A DNA stretch of 64,000 bases from an uncultured SAR116 cluster alpha proteobacterium (GTDB taxonomy: Bacteria > Pseudomonadota > Alphaproteobacteria > Puniceispirillales > GCA-002684695): NCBI GenBank assembly GCA_902612965.1, contig CACMFN010000004.1, positions 1 through 64,000 of the forward strand. The letters are read 5' to 3'. The notes under the pieces are model-generated. The model ran no database searches and was not told the origin of the DNA. It worked only from the letters and a program-made list of their open reading frames with translations. Shown here in pieces: positions 31,872 through 40,089 of this stretch. The first letter of the stretch is position 1, and every line of letters starts with the position of its first letter. The position numbers and the translations under genes are program-made.

Positions 31872-32518
31872 TGAAGATTATTCTTTATATCCTTTTGATA
31901 GTTTCATATTTTTCTATATATACCTTTGCTCAAGAAAATAATTCTTCTGATGAAGACCCAAATTTTGCCCATTTTCAAAAAGGTGTAGAAGCTGTCAAAA
32001 GTAAAGATTATGCATTAGCAGCAGATATTTTTGAAGAATTAGCTATTTCAGGAGACATGGATGCCCAATTTAATTATGCTATACTAGTAAGAAATGGACT
32101 TGGAAGGGCCCAAAATTACAGTGAAGCTTTATATTGGACTTGGCTATCTTACGCAAGCGGTTTAGAAAAAGCAGATAAGGTATTAGAAAAAATTTTGGAA
32201 TTAGTCCCTGAAGAGAACCATCAGCAAATTAGAGAAAGAGTATCATTATTTATCTTAGAAAAAATAAATTCTGGCGATATAGCTTCTCTTTTAAACTTTG
32301 GAAAATATTATTTGAAAATCTTGCCTGAAGAGGATTATAATAAATCGTATTTGTTTTACTCCATAGCAGCAGCTTTTGGAGAAGAAGGAGCTAAAGAAAA
32401 AAGAGATGAAATTTTGAGTGATGTAGATAATGAAAAAATTGTTGAAATCCAAAGTCAAGCGTCTGAAATGTTTGAAAAACTTAGAAAAGGTGAAAAAATT
32501 GAAATGTTGAAAGATTAG
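31871..32518 (+). CDS. Secreted Sel1/TPR-repeat protein
   Basis: 215 residues. A signal peptide (1-20, ending Y-T-F-A) is followed by Sel1-like helical repeats: D-Y-A-L-A-A-D-I-F-E-E-L-A-I-S-G-D-M-D-A-Q-F-N-Y-A, then N-Y-S-E-A-L-Y-W-T-W-L-S-Y-A-S-G and a degenerate third unit near residue 150. Such proteins are periplasmic scaffolds. In some bacteria (MotX of Vibrio) a Sel1-repeat protein is part of the stator complex. That parallel is suggestive because FlgT and FlgP are also present, but it is inference. Confidence 0.7.
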   Translation: MKIILYILLIVSYFSIYTFAQENNSSDEDPNFAHFQKGVEAVKSKDYALAADIFEELAISGDMDAQFNYAILVRNGLGRAQNYSEALYWTWLSYASGLEKADKVLEKILELVPEENHQQIRERVSLFILEKINSGDIASLLNFGKYYLKILPEEDYNKSYLFYSIAAAFGEEGAKEKRDEILSDVDNEKIVEIQSQASEMFEKLRKGEKIEMLKD

Positions 32519-32527
32519 GAGAATTAC

Positions 32528-32740
32528 ATGAAGGTAAAAGTACATTGGATTATTGATGGAGTTGCTGAAATTGAAGCAGACACCCCCGAGGACGCAGAAA
32601 AAAAGGTAGAAAATGAATTGTCAAAGTTTATGGGAGACAATAAGCATATTTCTGATAAATTAGGTGCAAGAGCTATACAAGGCAAAGCTTATTTGCCTGG
32701 AACTGATGATAAAGATGAAATAATAGAGAATGAGGACTGA
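32528..32740 (+). CDS. Small acidic protein, unknown
   Basis: 70 residues: V-K-V-H-W-I-I-D-G-V-A-E-I-E-A-D-T-P-E-D-A-E-K-K-V looks like a strand-strand-helix unit, and the C-terminus is acidic. AGGAG precedes the ATG. It follows the Sel1-like gene by 9 bases. I do not recognise the family. Confidence 0.55.
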   Translation: MKVKVHWIIDGVAEIEADTPEDAEKKVENELSKFMGDNKHISDKLGARAIQGKAYLPGTDDKDEIIENED

Positions 32741-32744
32741 TAAA

Positions 32745-32933
32745 TTAAAATCCCTTAAGAAGCTCTCCTATCGTATTTTCTAAGCTAACATTATCTTGTT
32801 CGATACGTTCAATTTCGGCTCTTAATTCAGCAATTCTTTCTTTTCTTCTTTCCATAACTTCTTTAATTTCTTCAACAAGTTTTTCTAATTTTTCGCCTAG
32901 ATCAACTTCTTCTTTATTTTCTTCTTCAGCCAT
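32745..32933 (-). CDS. Small coiled-coil protein
   Basis: 62 residues, almost wholly a charged coiled coil (L-E-K-L-V-E-E-I-K-E-V-M-E-R-R-K-E-R-I-A-E-L-R-A-E-I-E-R-I). There is no clear ribosome binding site. It follows the 64-residue frame on the same strand by 20 bases. It could be a real small protein; coding is supported only by composition and position. Confidence 0.4.
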   Translation of the reverse strand: MAEEENKEEVDLGEKLEKLVEEIKEVMERRKERIAELRAEIERIEQDNVSLENTIGELLKGF

Positions 32934-32953
32934 TCTCGGGTACCATAATTAGA

Positions 32954-33148
32954 TTAGATTCTTGCTTGTCCTGCAAGCCAATCAAGTGTTGAAGCCTTAT
33001 ACTCTTTTGGTGTGTTATAAAAGAAATTATTAGAAAAACCATTGTTTTGTTTTTCTTGATAATTTTCATCATTAGTGTTTTGATCAGGATTTTTATTTCC
33101 TGAGTTATTCAATTCTCTATCGATTTTATTTAACACACCTAATTCCAT
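32954..33148 (-). CDS. Small Asn-rich protein, unknown
   Basis: 64 residues, Asn/Lys-rich in the middle, with a more protein-like end (K-A-S-T-L-D-W-L-A-G-Q-A-R-I). No ribosome binding site is evident. It diverges from the lytic transglycosylase gene and precedes the coiled-coil frame. It is weakly supported. Confidence 0.35.
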   Translation of the reverse strand: MELGVLNKIDRELNNSGNKNPDQNTNDENYQEKQNNGFSNNFFYNTPKEYKASTLDWLAGQARI

Positions 33149-33189
33149 AAATTCAAAAACGACAGAGATGCAAAATAGTTAAATAAAAA

Positions 33190-33206
33190 TTGGCATAACA
33201 ATTGCT
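33190..33206 (+). promoter_or_regulatory. Sigma54-type promoter of the lytic transglycosylase
   Basis: TTGGCAT-AACAA-TTGCT, one base from consensus, on the plus strand. The predicted start is near 33217 and the ATG is at 33239. It ties this enzyme to the flagellar regulon. Confidence 0.7.
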
Positions 33207-33238
33207 GATTTAGGTTTAAATATTGACTAACAGTAAAA

Positions 33239-34036
33239 ATGTATCAAAAACAATTTTTTCAATTAATTCTAATTCTATTAATTTTGCAATTTTCAAATTC
33301 CAGTATATTTGCAAAAACAGTTATTGATTGTGAGTATTTAGCTGCTGTAGCTGAAGAAAAAAAAGATCTTCCAGCTGGCTTGCTATCAAGTATTTCAAAT
33401 GTAGAAGCAGGAAGAATAATTGGCAATAATCCAAAAAGGGGATGGCCATGGACTGTAAATCATGCTGGTGAAGGTCTCTTCTTTGAGAAGAAATCTGATG
33501 CAATCCAATATGTCAAAAGATATTTAAAAATAGGTGATGTGAATATGGATGTTGGTTGTATGCAAATTAGTTTAAAATGGCATTCTGATAATTTTGCTTC
33601 GCTAGAGCAAGCATTTGATCCTGTAATAAATATTAATTACGCAGCAGATTTTTTAAAAAAGCTTTTTTCTATTCACACAGATTGGAATTTAGCTATCAAA
33701 CACTATCACTCTTCCGACCCAAAAAAGAATATTAAATACCATCAGAAAGTTCTTGCAGCTTGGGAAGGCTTAGAATTTTCGAATGACAAAGAAAGTTTTA
33801 TTAAAGCACATTTAACTTTACCAATTGCAAAGCCAGAATATAGAAAAAATAATAATTCAATTAACTTATCAAAAAGTACTAAAGTTTCAAAAAAAATAAC
33901 TCAGAAACAAAATATTAAAAATAATAACATTACTGAAAATATCAAAAGTGTCTCAAATACAAAGAGTAAACCAAAATTTATTCAAGATCGATGGGATATA
34001 GTTCTTAAATTTAGAAAAGAATTTCAAAATAAATAA
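33239..34036 (+). CDS. Flagellum-associated lytic transglycosylase (SltF-like)
   Basis: 265 residues. A signal peptide (1-25) leads to an SLT fold: P-A-G-L-L-S-S-I-S-N-V-E-A-G-R with the likely catalytic Glu56, then D-V-G-C-M-Q-I-S-L-K-W-H near residue 103 and N-I-N-Y-A-A-D-F-L. The last 100 residues are Lys/Asn/Ser-rich and probably disordered. It would cut peptidoglycan to let the rod through. It has its own sigma54-type promoter, and the FlgJ in this genome has no hydrolase domain, the same division of labour as FlgJ and SltF in Rhodobacter sphaeroides. Confidence 0.8.
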   Translation: MYQKQFFQLILILLILQFSNSSIFAKTVIDCEYLAAVAEEKKDLPAGLLSSISNVEAGRIIGNNPKRGWPWTVNHAGEGLFFEKKSDAIQYVKRYLKIGDVNMDVGCMQISLKWHSDNFASLEQAFDPVININYAADFLKKLFSIHTDWNLAIKHYHSSDPKKNIKYHQKVLAAWEGLEFSNDKESFIKAHLTLPIAKPEYRKNNNSINLSKSTKVSKKITQKQNIKNNNITENIKSVSNTKSKPKFIQDRWDIVLKFRKEFQNK

Positions 34037-34079
34037 AAAATATATTTATAATTATTAATCAAAATATTAGTAATTATAT

Positions 34080-34787
34080 ATGATAGAATTTGTTGAAGCA
34101 TTTAGATTAGCATTTAATCTTATTATCACTCTGGATGCAAATATCCTAGAAATAGTGTTATTATCTCTGAAAGTAAGCTTAGTTGCACTTATTGTAGCAT
34201 GTTTAGTTGGTTTTTCTTTAGGTTCAATTTTAGCTGTAAGCAAATTTTATGGAAGAGGAATTGTATTAATTATAATTAATAGTTTTATGGCTTTACCACC
34301 AGTTGTGGTTGGTCTTGCTGTTTATATGCTTCTCTCAAAATCTGGCATGTTTGGATGGATGAATATTTTATACACGCCTTCAGCAATGATAATTGCTCAA
34401 TCCATAATTATAACGCCAATTGTATTAGCTTTATCGAGGCAAGTAATTGAAGATTTAAATAATGAATACTCTGAATTTTTTAAATCACTAAAAATTTCAA
34501 AATTACAAATTATAAAGACATTGATTTGGGACGCACGCTACACATTAATCACTGTGGCCTTAGCAGGTTTTGGAAGGGGGATAGCAGAGGTGGGCGCGGT
34601 GATAATTGTAGGAGGCAACATAAATCATTTCACAAGGGTTATGACAACCTCCATTGCACTAGAAACTTCTATGGGGAACTTACCCTTTGCTCTTGCTCTT
34701 GGGATTATTTTATTGTTGATATCCGTTCTAATTAACTCTCTAGTAATGGCATTTAATTTGACTACTAAAAAATATGCATTTGGATAA
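34080..34787 (+). CDS. tupB: Tungstate-type ABC transporter permease (TupB-like)
   Basis: 235 residues, all membrane protein, with the permease coupling loop (E-F-F-K-S-L-K-I-S-K-L-Q-I ... G-F-G-R-G-I-A-E-V-G-A-V-I-I-V-G-G-N-I), which in this form is typical of TupB/WtpB anion permeases. It would import tungstate, or molybdate. The cognate binding protein is not in the window. The ATPase gene starts 14 bases before this one ends. Confidence 0.8.
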   Translation: MIEFVEAFRLAFNLIITLDANILEIVLLSLKVSLVALIVACLVGFSLGSILAVSKFYGRGIVLIIINSFMALPPVVVGLAVYMLLSKSGMFGWMNILYTPSAMIIAQSIIITPIVLALSRQVIEDLNNEYSEFFKSLKISKLQIIKTLIWDARYTLITVALAGFGRGIAEVGAVIIVGGNINHFTRVMTTSIALETSMGNLPFALALGIILLLISVLINSLVMAFNLTTKKYAFG

Positions 34788-35529
34788 ATTTAATAGAACA
34801 TTAATCAGAATTAAGCCTGAAAAAAATATTAATTGTTTGCCAATTTGTTTTAAAGACTTAAGTCTCATTGTGGATGAGAGAAAAATATTGTCTAGTTTAA
34901 ATCTTTCTATCAATTCAGATGATGTTACGGTTATTATGGGTCCAAATGGTGCAGGAAAGAGCATTTTCTTAAAAATTTTAAATGGAATTTTAACACCTAC
35001 ATCTGGATGCATTACATGGAATAATAAAAAACAATTTTCAGATACATTAAATACGCAAGCTTTTGTTTTTCAAAAACCTATTTTGCTTAGAAGGTCAGTT
35101 ATTGCAAATTTAGATTATATGGATAGTGTTCTTGGATATAAGAAAAAAATTAGTAAAGACAGATTATTAGAAATTGTCCAACTTAAAAAGCAAAAAAATC
35201 AGCCAGCTAGAATGCTTTCACTAGGAGAACAGCAACGTCTTTCACTTATCAGGTCATTAATGCTACGTCCAAATTTATTGCTTTTGGATGAGCCCACGGC
35301 AAATCTTGATCCGGCTTCAACAAAAATTATTGAGGATATAATTTTAAATTTAAAAATGATGGGAATAAAGATCATTTTTGTTACACATAATATCCTACAA
35401 GCAAAAAGGATAGCTGATGACATTATCTTCTTAAATGAAGGAAAAATGGTTGAGCATTTAAATAAGCAAGAATTTTTCTCTAATTCTAAATCTATTGAAG
35501 TTCAAAACTATTTAAATGGAATACTTTAA
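34774..35529 (+). CDS. tupC: Tungstate-type ABC transporter ATPase (TupC-like)
   Basis: 251 residues. Walker A G-P-N-G-A-G-K-S, Walker B L-L-L-L-D-E-P-T, and a signature that reads L-S-L-G-E-Q-Q-R rather than the usual L-S-G-G-Q. The D-loop and H-loop (V-T-H-N) are present. It energises the permease encoded just upstream, whose gene it overlaps. Its end overlaps the methyltransferase start by 14 bases. Confidence 0.82.
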   Translation: MHLDKFNRTLIRIKPEKNINCLPICFKDLSLIVDERKILSSLNLSINSDDVTVIMGPNGAGKSIFLKILNGILTPTSGCITWNNKKQFSDTLNTQAFVFQKPILLRRSVIANLDYMDSVLGYKKKISKDRLLEIVQLKKQKNQPARMLSLGEQQRLSLIRSLMLRPNLLLLDEPTANLDPASTKIIEDIILNLKMMGIKIIFVTHNILQAKRIADDIIFLNEGKMVEHLNKQEFFSNSKSIEVQNYLNGIL

Positions 35530-36133
35530 AAAAATGAAATTTGATAAACAAACTATAGAATTTTATAATGAAAATGCACAAAAATATTCATCATATTCTT
35601 ATGAACATCAAAAAGGTGATCTATATCAAAAATTTTTAAATAACCTTCCGAAACAAGGGTCAATTTTGGATGCAGGTTGTGGAGCAGGTTGGGATACAAA
35701 ATTCTTTTTATCAAATGGATATTTTGTTACTGCCTTAGATGCGTCAATAAAACTTTTAGAAGTTGTTGAAACGCATAAAAATTTAGAAAAAATTGAAAGT
35801 GATTTTTTAAACTTTAAATGTGAAAAGATTTTTGACGGTATTTGGGCAAGTTTTTCATTACAACATTTACCAAAAAACGATTTCAAACCTGCTTTAAAAC
35901 TATTAAAAAATTCTCTTTCAGAGATAGGTTTTTTTTATATTGGCATTCACGAAGGAAATAAAGAAATAAGGGATACTTTGGGTAGGTATTATAGTTATTA
36001 TGGTGAAAGTGAAATAAGTGGAATAATCCAAAGTTTAAATTTGAGAATTTCTAGTTTAGATAAATTAGAAAGTACAAGTTTTGATGGTAAAAAAATCAAC
36101 ACAATGCATCTTCTAATTCAAAAGAATAAATAA
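35516..36133 (+). CDS. SAM-dependent class I methyltransferase
   Basis: 205 residues with motif I L-D-A-G-C-G-A-G-W-D-T (residues 52-62), A-L-D-A-S as the acidic end of strand 2, and W-A-S-F-S-L-Q-H-L-P as motif IV. The substrate is unknown. The frame opens inside tupC at 35516; an ATG at 35534 just after the tupC stop is an equally good start. It is the third gene of the transporter operon. Confidence 0.8.
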   Translation: MEYFKKMKFDKQTIEFYNENAQKYSSYSYEHQKGDLYQKFLNNLPKQGSILDAGCGAGWDTKFFLSNGYFVTALDASIKLLEVVETHKNLEKIESDFLNFKCEKIFDGIWASFSLQHLPKNDFKPALKLLKNSLSEIGFFYIGIHEGNKEIRDTLGRYYSYYGESEISGIIQSLNLRISSLDKLESTSFDGKKINTMHLLIQKNK

Positions 36134-36144
36134 AGATAAAGAAT

Positions 36145-37170
36145 ATGGAAAATTTGAGAGATGAAATATTAAGGCTTAACTTAAAATCAATAATTCAAAC
36201 TAAAGAAAAATTAAAAGATCATATTATAGAGACGCCTACTATAAAATTTAATTCTTCATTTTTGAAAAAAATAAATCCTAATACTGAAATTTTCATGAAA
36301 TTAGAATTATTCCAACATACTGGGACATTTAAAGCTCGAGGTGCTTTATCGGCAGCCAGTCAAATTGCTAAAAATAAAAGACAATTTGGAATAACTGCAG
36401 CTAGTGCTGGTAATCACGCAATTGCTGCTTCTTGGGCTGCAAAAAAGTTAGAAATGTCAGCCAAAGTAGTTATGAGGTCAACTGCTAACCCTTATCGATT
36501 AACACAAGTCAAAAACGAAGGTGCAGAAATAATAATTACTGATAAGTTAGATGAATTATTCAAAATAGCAAAAAAGCTAGTTGATGAGGAACAAAGAACT
36601 TTTATACATCCGTTTGAAGGGTTAAGTACCTCTTTAGGAACAGCAGGCATAGGATTAGAGTTTGTAAAAAGTATTCCAACGCTTGATGCTGTAATTGTTT
36701 CAATCGGGGGAGGTGGATTAATAAGTGGTGTAGCTTCTGCAATAAAGCAAGTGAATGAAAATTGTAAAATTTTTGGTGTTGAACCAAAAGGGGCTGCCAC
36801 AATGTTAAAAAGCTTCTCAACTGGTGCACCAATAAAAAATGTAACAATAGATTCAGAAGTTGATAGTTTGTCTCCACCTATGACACTACCATTTAGTTAT
36901 GCAGTTTGTAAAAAGTATATTGATGAAATTGTTACAGTTAGTGATGAAGAAATTTTTGCTTCTATGGTGATTTTGCAAGAGGAAAGTAAGTTAGCAGTTG
37001 AGCCTGCTGCTGCTGCTACTTTATCAGCGTATATTGGACCGTTAAAACATAAACTAAAAAACAAGAATGTTGGACTTTTAATGTGTGGTGCAAATATTGA
37101 CCATAAATCATACTCAGATTTGTTGCTTAAAGGTCAAAGTTATATCAATAAAAATAAATCAATTTTCTGA
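36145..37170 (+). CDS. Threonine/serine dehydratase-like PLP enzyme
   Basis: 341 residues of the fold type II PLP family. The PLP lysine is in T-G-T-F-K-A-R-G (Lys63), S-A-G-N-H-A binds the substrate carboxylate, and S-I-G-G-G-G-L-I-S-G holds the phosphate. It most resembles catabolic threonine dehydratase or serine racemase. No C-terminal ACT domain is present, so it is not the feedback-controlled biosynthetic form. The last 12 bases overlap the end of the convergent ABC ATPase gene. Confidence 0.82.
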   Translation: MENLRDEILRLNLKSIIQTKEKLKDHIIETPTIKFNSSFLKKINPNTEIFMKLELFQHTGTFKARGALSAASQIAKNKRQFGITAASAGNHAIAASWAAKKLEMSAKVVMRSTANPYRLTQVKNEGAEIIITDKLDELFKIAKKLVDEEQRTFIHPFEGLSTSLGTAGIGLEFVKSIPTLDAVIVSIGGGGLISGVASAIKQVNENCKIFGVEPKGAATMLKSFSTGAPIKNVTIDSEVDSLSPPMTLPFSYAVCKKYIDEIVTVSDEEIFASMVILQEESKLAVEPAAAATLSAYIGPLKHKLKNKNVGLLMCGANIDHKSYSDLLLKGQSYINKNKSIF

Positions 37171-39195
37171 AGTTTGTTGTTTAAATAAATTTTCAATTTT
37201 TATATGGCATCTAATGGCATTTCCATTTTTTGAAATTTGCCAAGGTGGGGTTTCAGTGAAACATTTTTTGCCCAAGACCCTTGGGCATCTACTCTGAAAA
37301 CTACAACCTATCTCAGGAGGGCTTTCCTCCACTCTATCTTCAGCTGTCAACACAGGCTTTAAATCTGGATCTGGCTCTAAAACAGCACCAAGCAAAACTT
37401 CTGTATATGGGTGAGAGGGAAATTTATAAACCTCTGATGATGGGCCAAATTCGCATAGTCTGCCCTGATATAAAACTGCAACTTTATCACTTATTGCTCT
37501 CACAACTGCAAGATCATGAGATACGAAGATATAAGTAGTACCCATATCATTTTTTAAATCCTGTAAAAGTTTTAAAACAGCAGCTTGCACAGACACGTCC
37601 AGTGCTGAAGTCACTTCGTCACATAAAATTATATCTGGTTTTGCTGCAAATGCTCTTGCAACTGCAATCCTTTGTTTTTCTCCTCCTGAAAGTTGTCTCG
37701 GAAATCTATATAAATAACTTTCGGTTAATCTTACTTTTTTTAAAAGGTCAATTATTTTTTCCTCAAGCTTATCTCCACTCAATTGAAAATAAAGTTTAAG
37801 AGGCTGAGATAAAATCTCCTGTACTGTATGGCTTGGGTTAAGGGATTCATCGGGATTTTGAAAAATTAATTGTATAGCTCGTAACTGACTGTTTGTTCTA
37901 TTTCTAACATCACTTGAAAGCGTGATATTTTTTTTGAAATTTATTGCTCCATTTTTAGTGTTTAGAAGTCCTGCGATAGATTTGAGAATGGTTGACTTTC
38001 CACTTCCTGATTCACCAACTAATGCAATGGTTTCTCCTTTGTTAACCTCAATTTCAATATCTTTTACAGTAATATTCTTTTCAGAAAAGCGGTTTAATAA
38101 TTGATCTAGGATACTTTGCTTAGTGTATGTGATTGATACTTTGTCTAACTTTAAGACTTCATCCAATTTTTTTGTTTTATTTGCTGAATGTGTATCATAA
38201 TTTGGTTTATATTGTTTATCTGATAATTTACTATGCCAAAAACATCTCACTTTCATTTTTTTATTCTTAGGAATAAAAAGCTCTGGCTTTGAATTTTTGC
38301 ATTTATCTGTTGCAAATTCACACCTTTCAAAAAAACAACACCCTTTTATATTTTGTTCAAGTTGGGGTGGTGTGCCAGGCATTGCTTCAGGCAATCCTGG
38401 TAAAGAAAGTTTTGGTATCGAATTAAGTAATCCATAAGCATAAGGGTGGAGGGGGGAACTTAAAACCTCTCGAACATCACCATCAAGAACTATTTCTCCA
38501 GCGTACATTACAATTACTCTGTCACTTACTTGAGCAATTGCTCCAAGGTCATGACTTACATAAACCATTGAGGTGTCTGTATCTTTAGCAATTTCATTTA
38601 ATAACTCAAGAACATGAGCTTGAGTTGTTACATCCAGACCGGTAGTTGGTTCATCTAAAAGTAATAATTTTGGACTGCCTGCTAATGCCATGGCTATAGC
38701 CACTCTTTGCTGCTGTCCTCCAGATAGCTCATGAGGATATCTCTGAGCCATAATATTTGGTGATGGGAGCCTTACTTTATATAAAAGTTCTGTTATTTTT
38801 AATTGTCTGTCTTTAGTGTTTATTGTTGAATGGAGTTTCAATGTTTCTTCAATTTGATATCCTATTTTAAGATTAGGTGTGAGTGATTGACCGGCATTTT
38901 GAGGTATCATTGCTATCTCTTTACCTCTAATTTTTTCAAGATCACGATCTGTCATATTTAATAAGTTTTTTGATTTAAATAAACATTGACCAGATATCGT
39001 GTAGAGCCCTTGTTTTGTGTAGCCCATCATTGCAAGTGCCAGTGTGCTTTTCCCAGAACCAGATTCACCTACAATGCCAACAGTCTCACCTTTATTGATG
39101 TGTGTTGAAATATCTTTTAAAATAGAAACTTCTCTACCATTTTGGCTTTTAAATCCAATTGATAAGTTTTCAATTGTTTGAATTTTATCACTCAT
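37159..39195 (-). CDS. Fused double ATPase of a peptide-type ABC importer
   Basis: 678 residues with two complete ATPase domains in one chain (DppD-DppF or GsiA type). The first has G-E-S-G-S-G-K-S-T, L-S-G-G-Q-Q-Q-R and L-L-L-D-E-P-T-T-G-L-D. The second has the same P-loop, L-S-G-G-E-K-Q-R and I-L-C-D-E-V-T-S-A-L-D. Each ends with the Cys-containing oligopeptide ABC tail (C-C-F-F-E-R-C, then C-S-F-Q-S-R-C-P). It energises the permeases at 39196 and 40090. Confidence 0.92.
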   Translation of the reverse strand: MSDKIQTIENLSIGFKSQNGREVSILKDISTHINKGETVGIVGESGSGKSTLALAMMGYTKQGLYTISGQCLFKSKNLLNMTDRDLEKIRGKEIAMIPQNAGQSLTPNLKIGYQIEETLKLHSTINTKDRQLKITELLYKVRLPSPNIMAQRYPHELSGGQQQRVAIAMALAGSPKLLLLDEPTTGLDVTTQAHVLELLNEIAKDTDTSMVYVSHDLGAIAQVSDRVIVMYAGEIVLDGDVREVLSSPLHPYAYGLLNSIPKLSLPGLPEAMPGTPPQLEQNIKGCCFFERCEFATDKCKNSKPELFIPKNKKMKVRCFWHSKLSDKQYKPNYDTHSANKTKKLDEVLKLDKVSITYTKQSILDQLLNRFSEKNITVKDIEIEVNKGETIALVGESGSGKSTILKSIAGLLNTKNGAINFKKNITLSSDVRNRTNSQLRAIQLIFQNPDESLNPSHTVQEILSQPLKLYFQLSGDKLEEKIIDLLKKVRLTESYLYRFPRQLSGGEKQRIAVARAFAAKPDIILCDEVTSALDVSVQAAVLKLLQDLKNDMGTTYIFVSHDLAVVRAISDKVAVLYQGRLCEFGPSSEVYKFPSHPYTEVLLGAVLEPDPDLKPVLTAEDRVEESPPEIGCSFQSRCPRVLGKKCFTETPPWQISKNGNAIRCHIKIENLFKQQTSEN

Positions 39196-40074
39196 TTAAA
39201 CTGGTGCTTTTTGGGTTCGATCAATTCCAAGTGCTTTTGCAAATGCATCAGCTGAAAGATTAATTCCGATTATTAGTGAGCTTAATGCGACAATTGGAGC
39301 AATAACAGACCAATATGCAAAAGACATCAATCCCCTTCCTTCTGAAATCATTAGTCCCCAGTCTGGAGTAGGAGGGCTTACTCCAAACCCTAAAAATGAC
39401 AACGAACTAAAAGCTAAGAGCATCCAAGACCATCTCATTGCTCCTTCAACCATTACAGCGTCTCTTACATTTGGTAATAATTCATTCCATATAATAGAAA
39501 AATTGCTGTGGCCTCTTGCTTTTGCAGCCATTATAAAGTCTCTGGCAATAACATCGTGAGTAGCTGCTCTGGCTACTCTCACGATACCTTTCCCGTAAAA
39601 GAAACCTAATGCTGGAATCAGTACCTCAGTTGAAGTACCAAGAATAACAACAATCAATAGCATTGCTAGAATCCATGGAATTGCAAGAAAAGCATCTATA
39701 ATTCTCATGACAATATCATCAATTTTTCCGCCAACTAATCCACAAAAAATGCCAACAAACCCACCCCATGCAACTGCTATAAGTGTTCCAAAAAAAGTGA
39801 CTAATAGAGCAACTCTTCCACCCATAAGTGTTCGAGTGAAAACGTCACGACCAAGTTGATCCGTTCCAAAAATAAACTCTTCACTCGGGGGTCGTAACAT
39901 AATTAATGAATTAATCTCTTTATAATCATATGGAACTATAAGCGGACTTATTATTGCAATAATTATATGTAAAATTACAATTGAGAATCCGATCATGCCT
40001 GAAGGTCTAGAAAAAATTGAAATAATTATTTCTGAGAGCCTTTTTAATTTTGATATTTGATTTTGATTAACCAT
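39196..40074 (-). CDS. Peptide/nickel-type ABC permease (DppC-like)
   Basis: 292 residues, six predicted membrane segments, with the inner-membrane coupling loop (A-K-A-R-G-H-S-N-F-S-I-I-W-N-E-L-L-P-N) and the N-terminal F-G-T-D-Q-L-G-R-D-V-F-T-R motif typical of DppC/OppC. It pairs with the DppB-like permease. The stop codon abuts the ATPase gene. Confidence 0.92.
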   Translation of the reverse strand: MVNQNQISKLKRLSEIIISIFSRPSGMIGFSIVILHIIIAIISPLIVPYDYKEINSLIMLRPPSEEFIFGTDQLGRDVFTRTLMGGRVALLVTFFGTLIAVAWGGFVGIFCGLVGGKIDDIVMRIIDAFLAIPWILAMLLIVVILGTSTEVLIPALGFFYGKGIVRVARAATHDVIARDFIMAAKARGHSNFSIIWNELLPNVRDAVMVEGAMRWSWMLLAFSSLSFLGFGVSPPTPDWGLMISEGRGLMSFAYWSVIAPIVALSSLIIGINLSADAFAKALGIDRTQKAPV

Positions 40075-40089
40075 AAATTAATTTTAATT

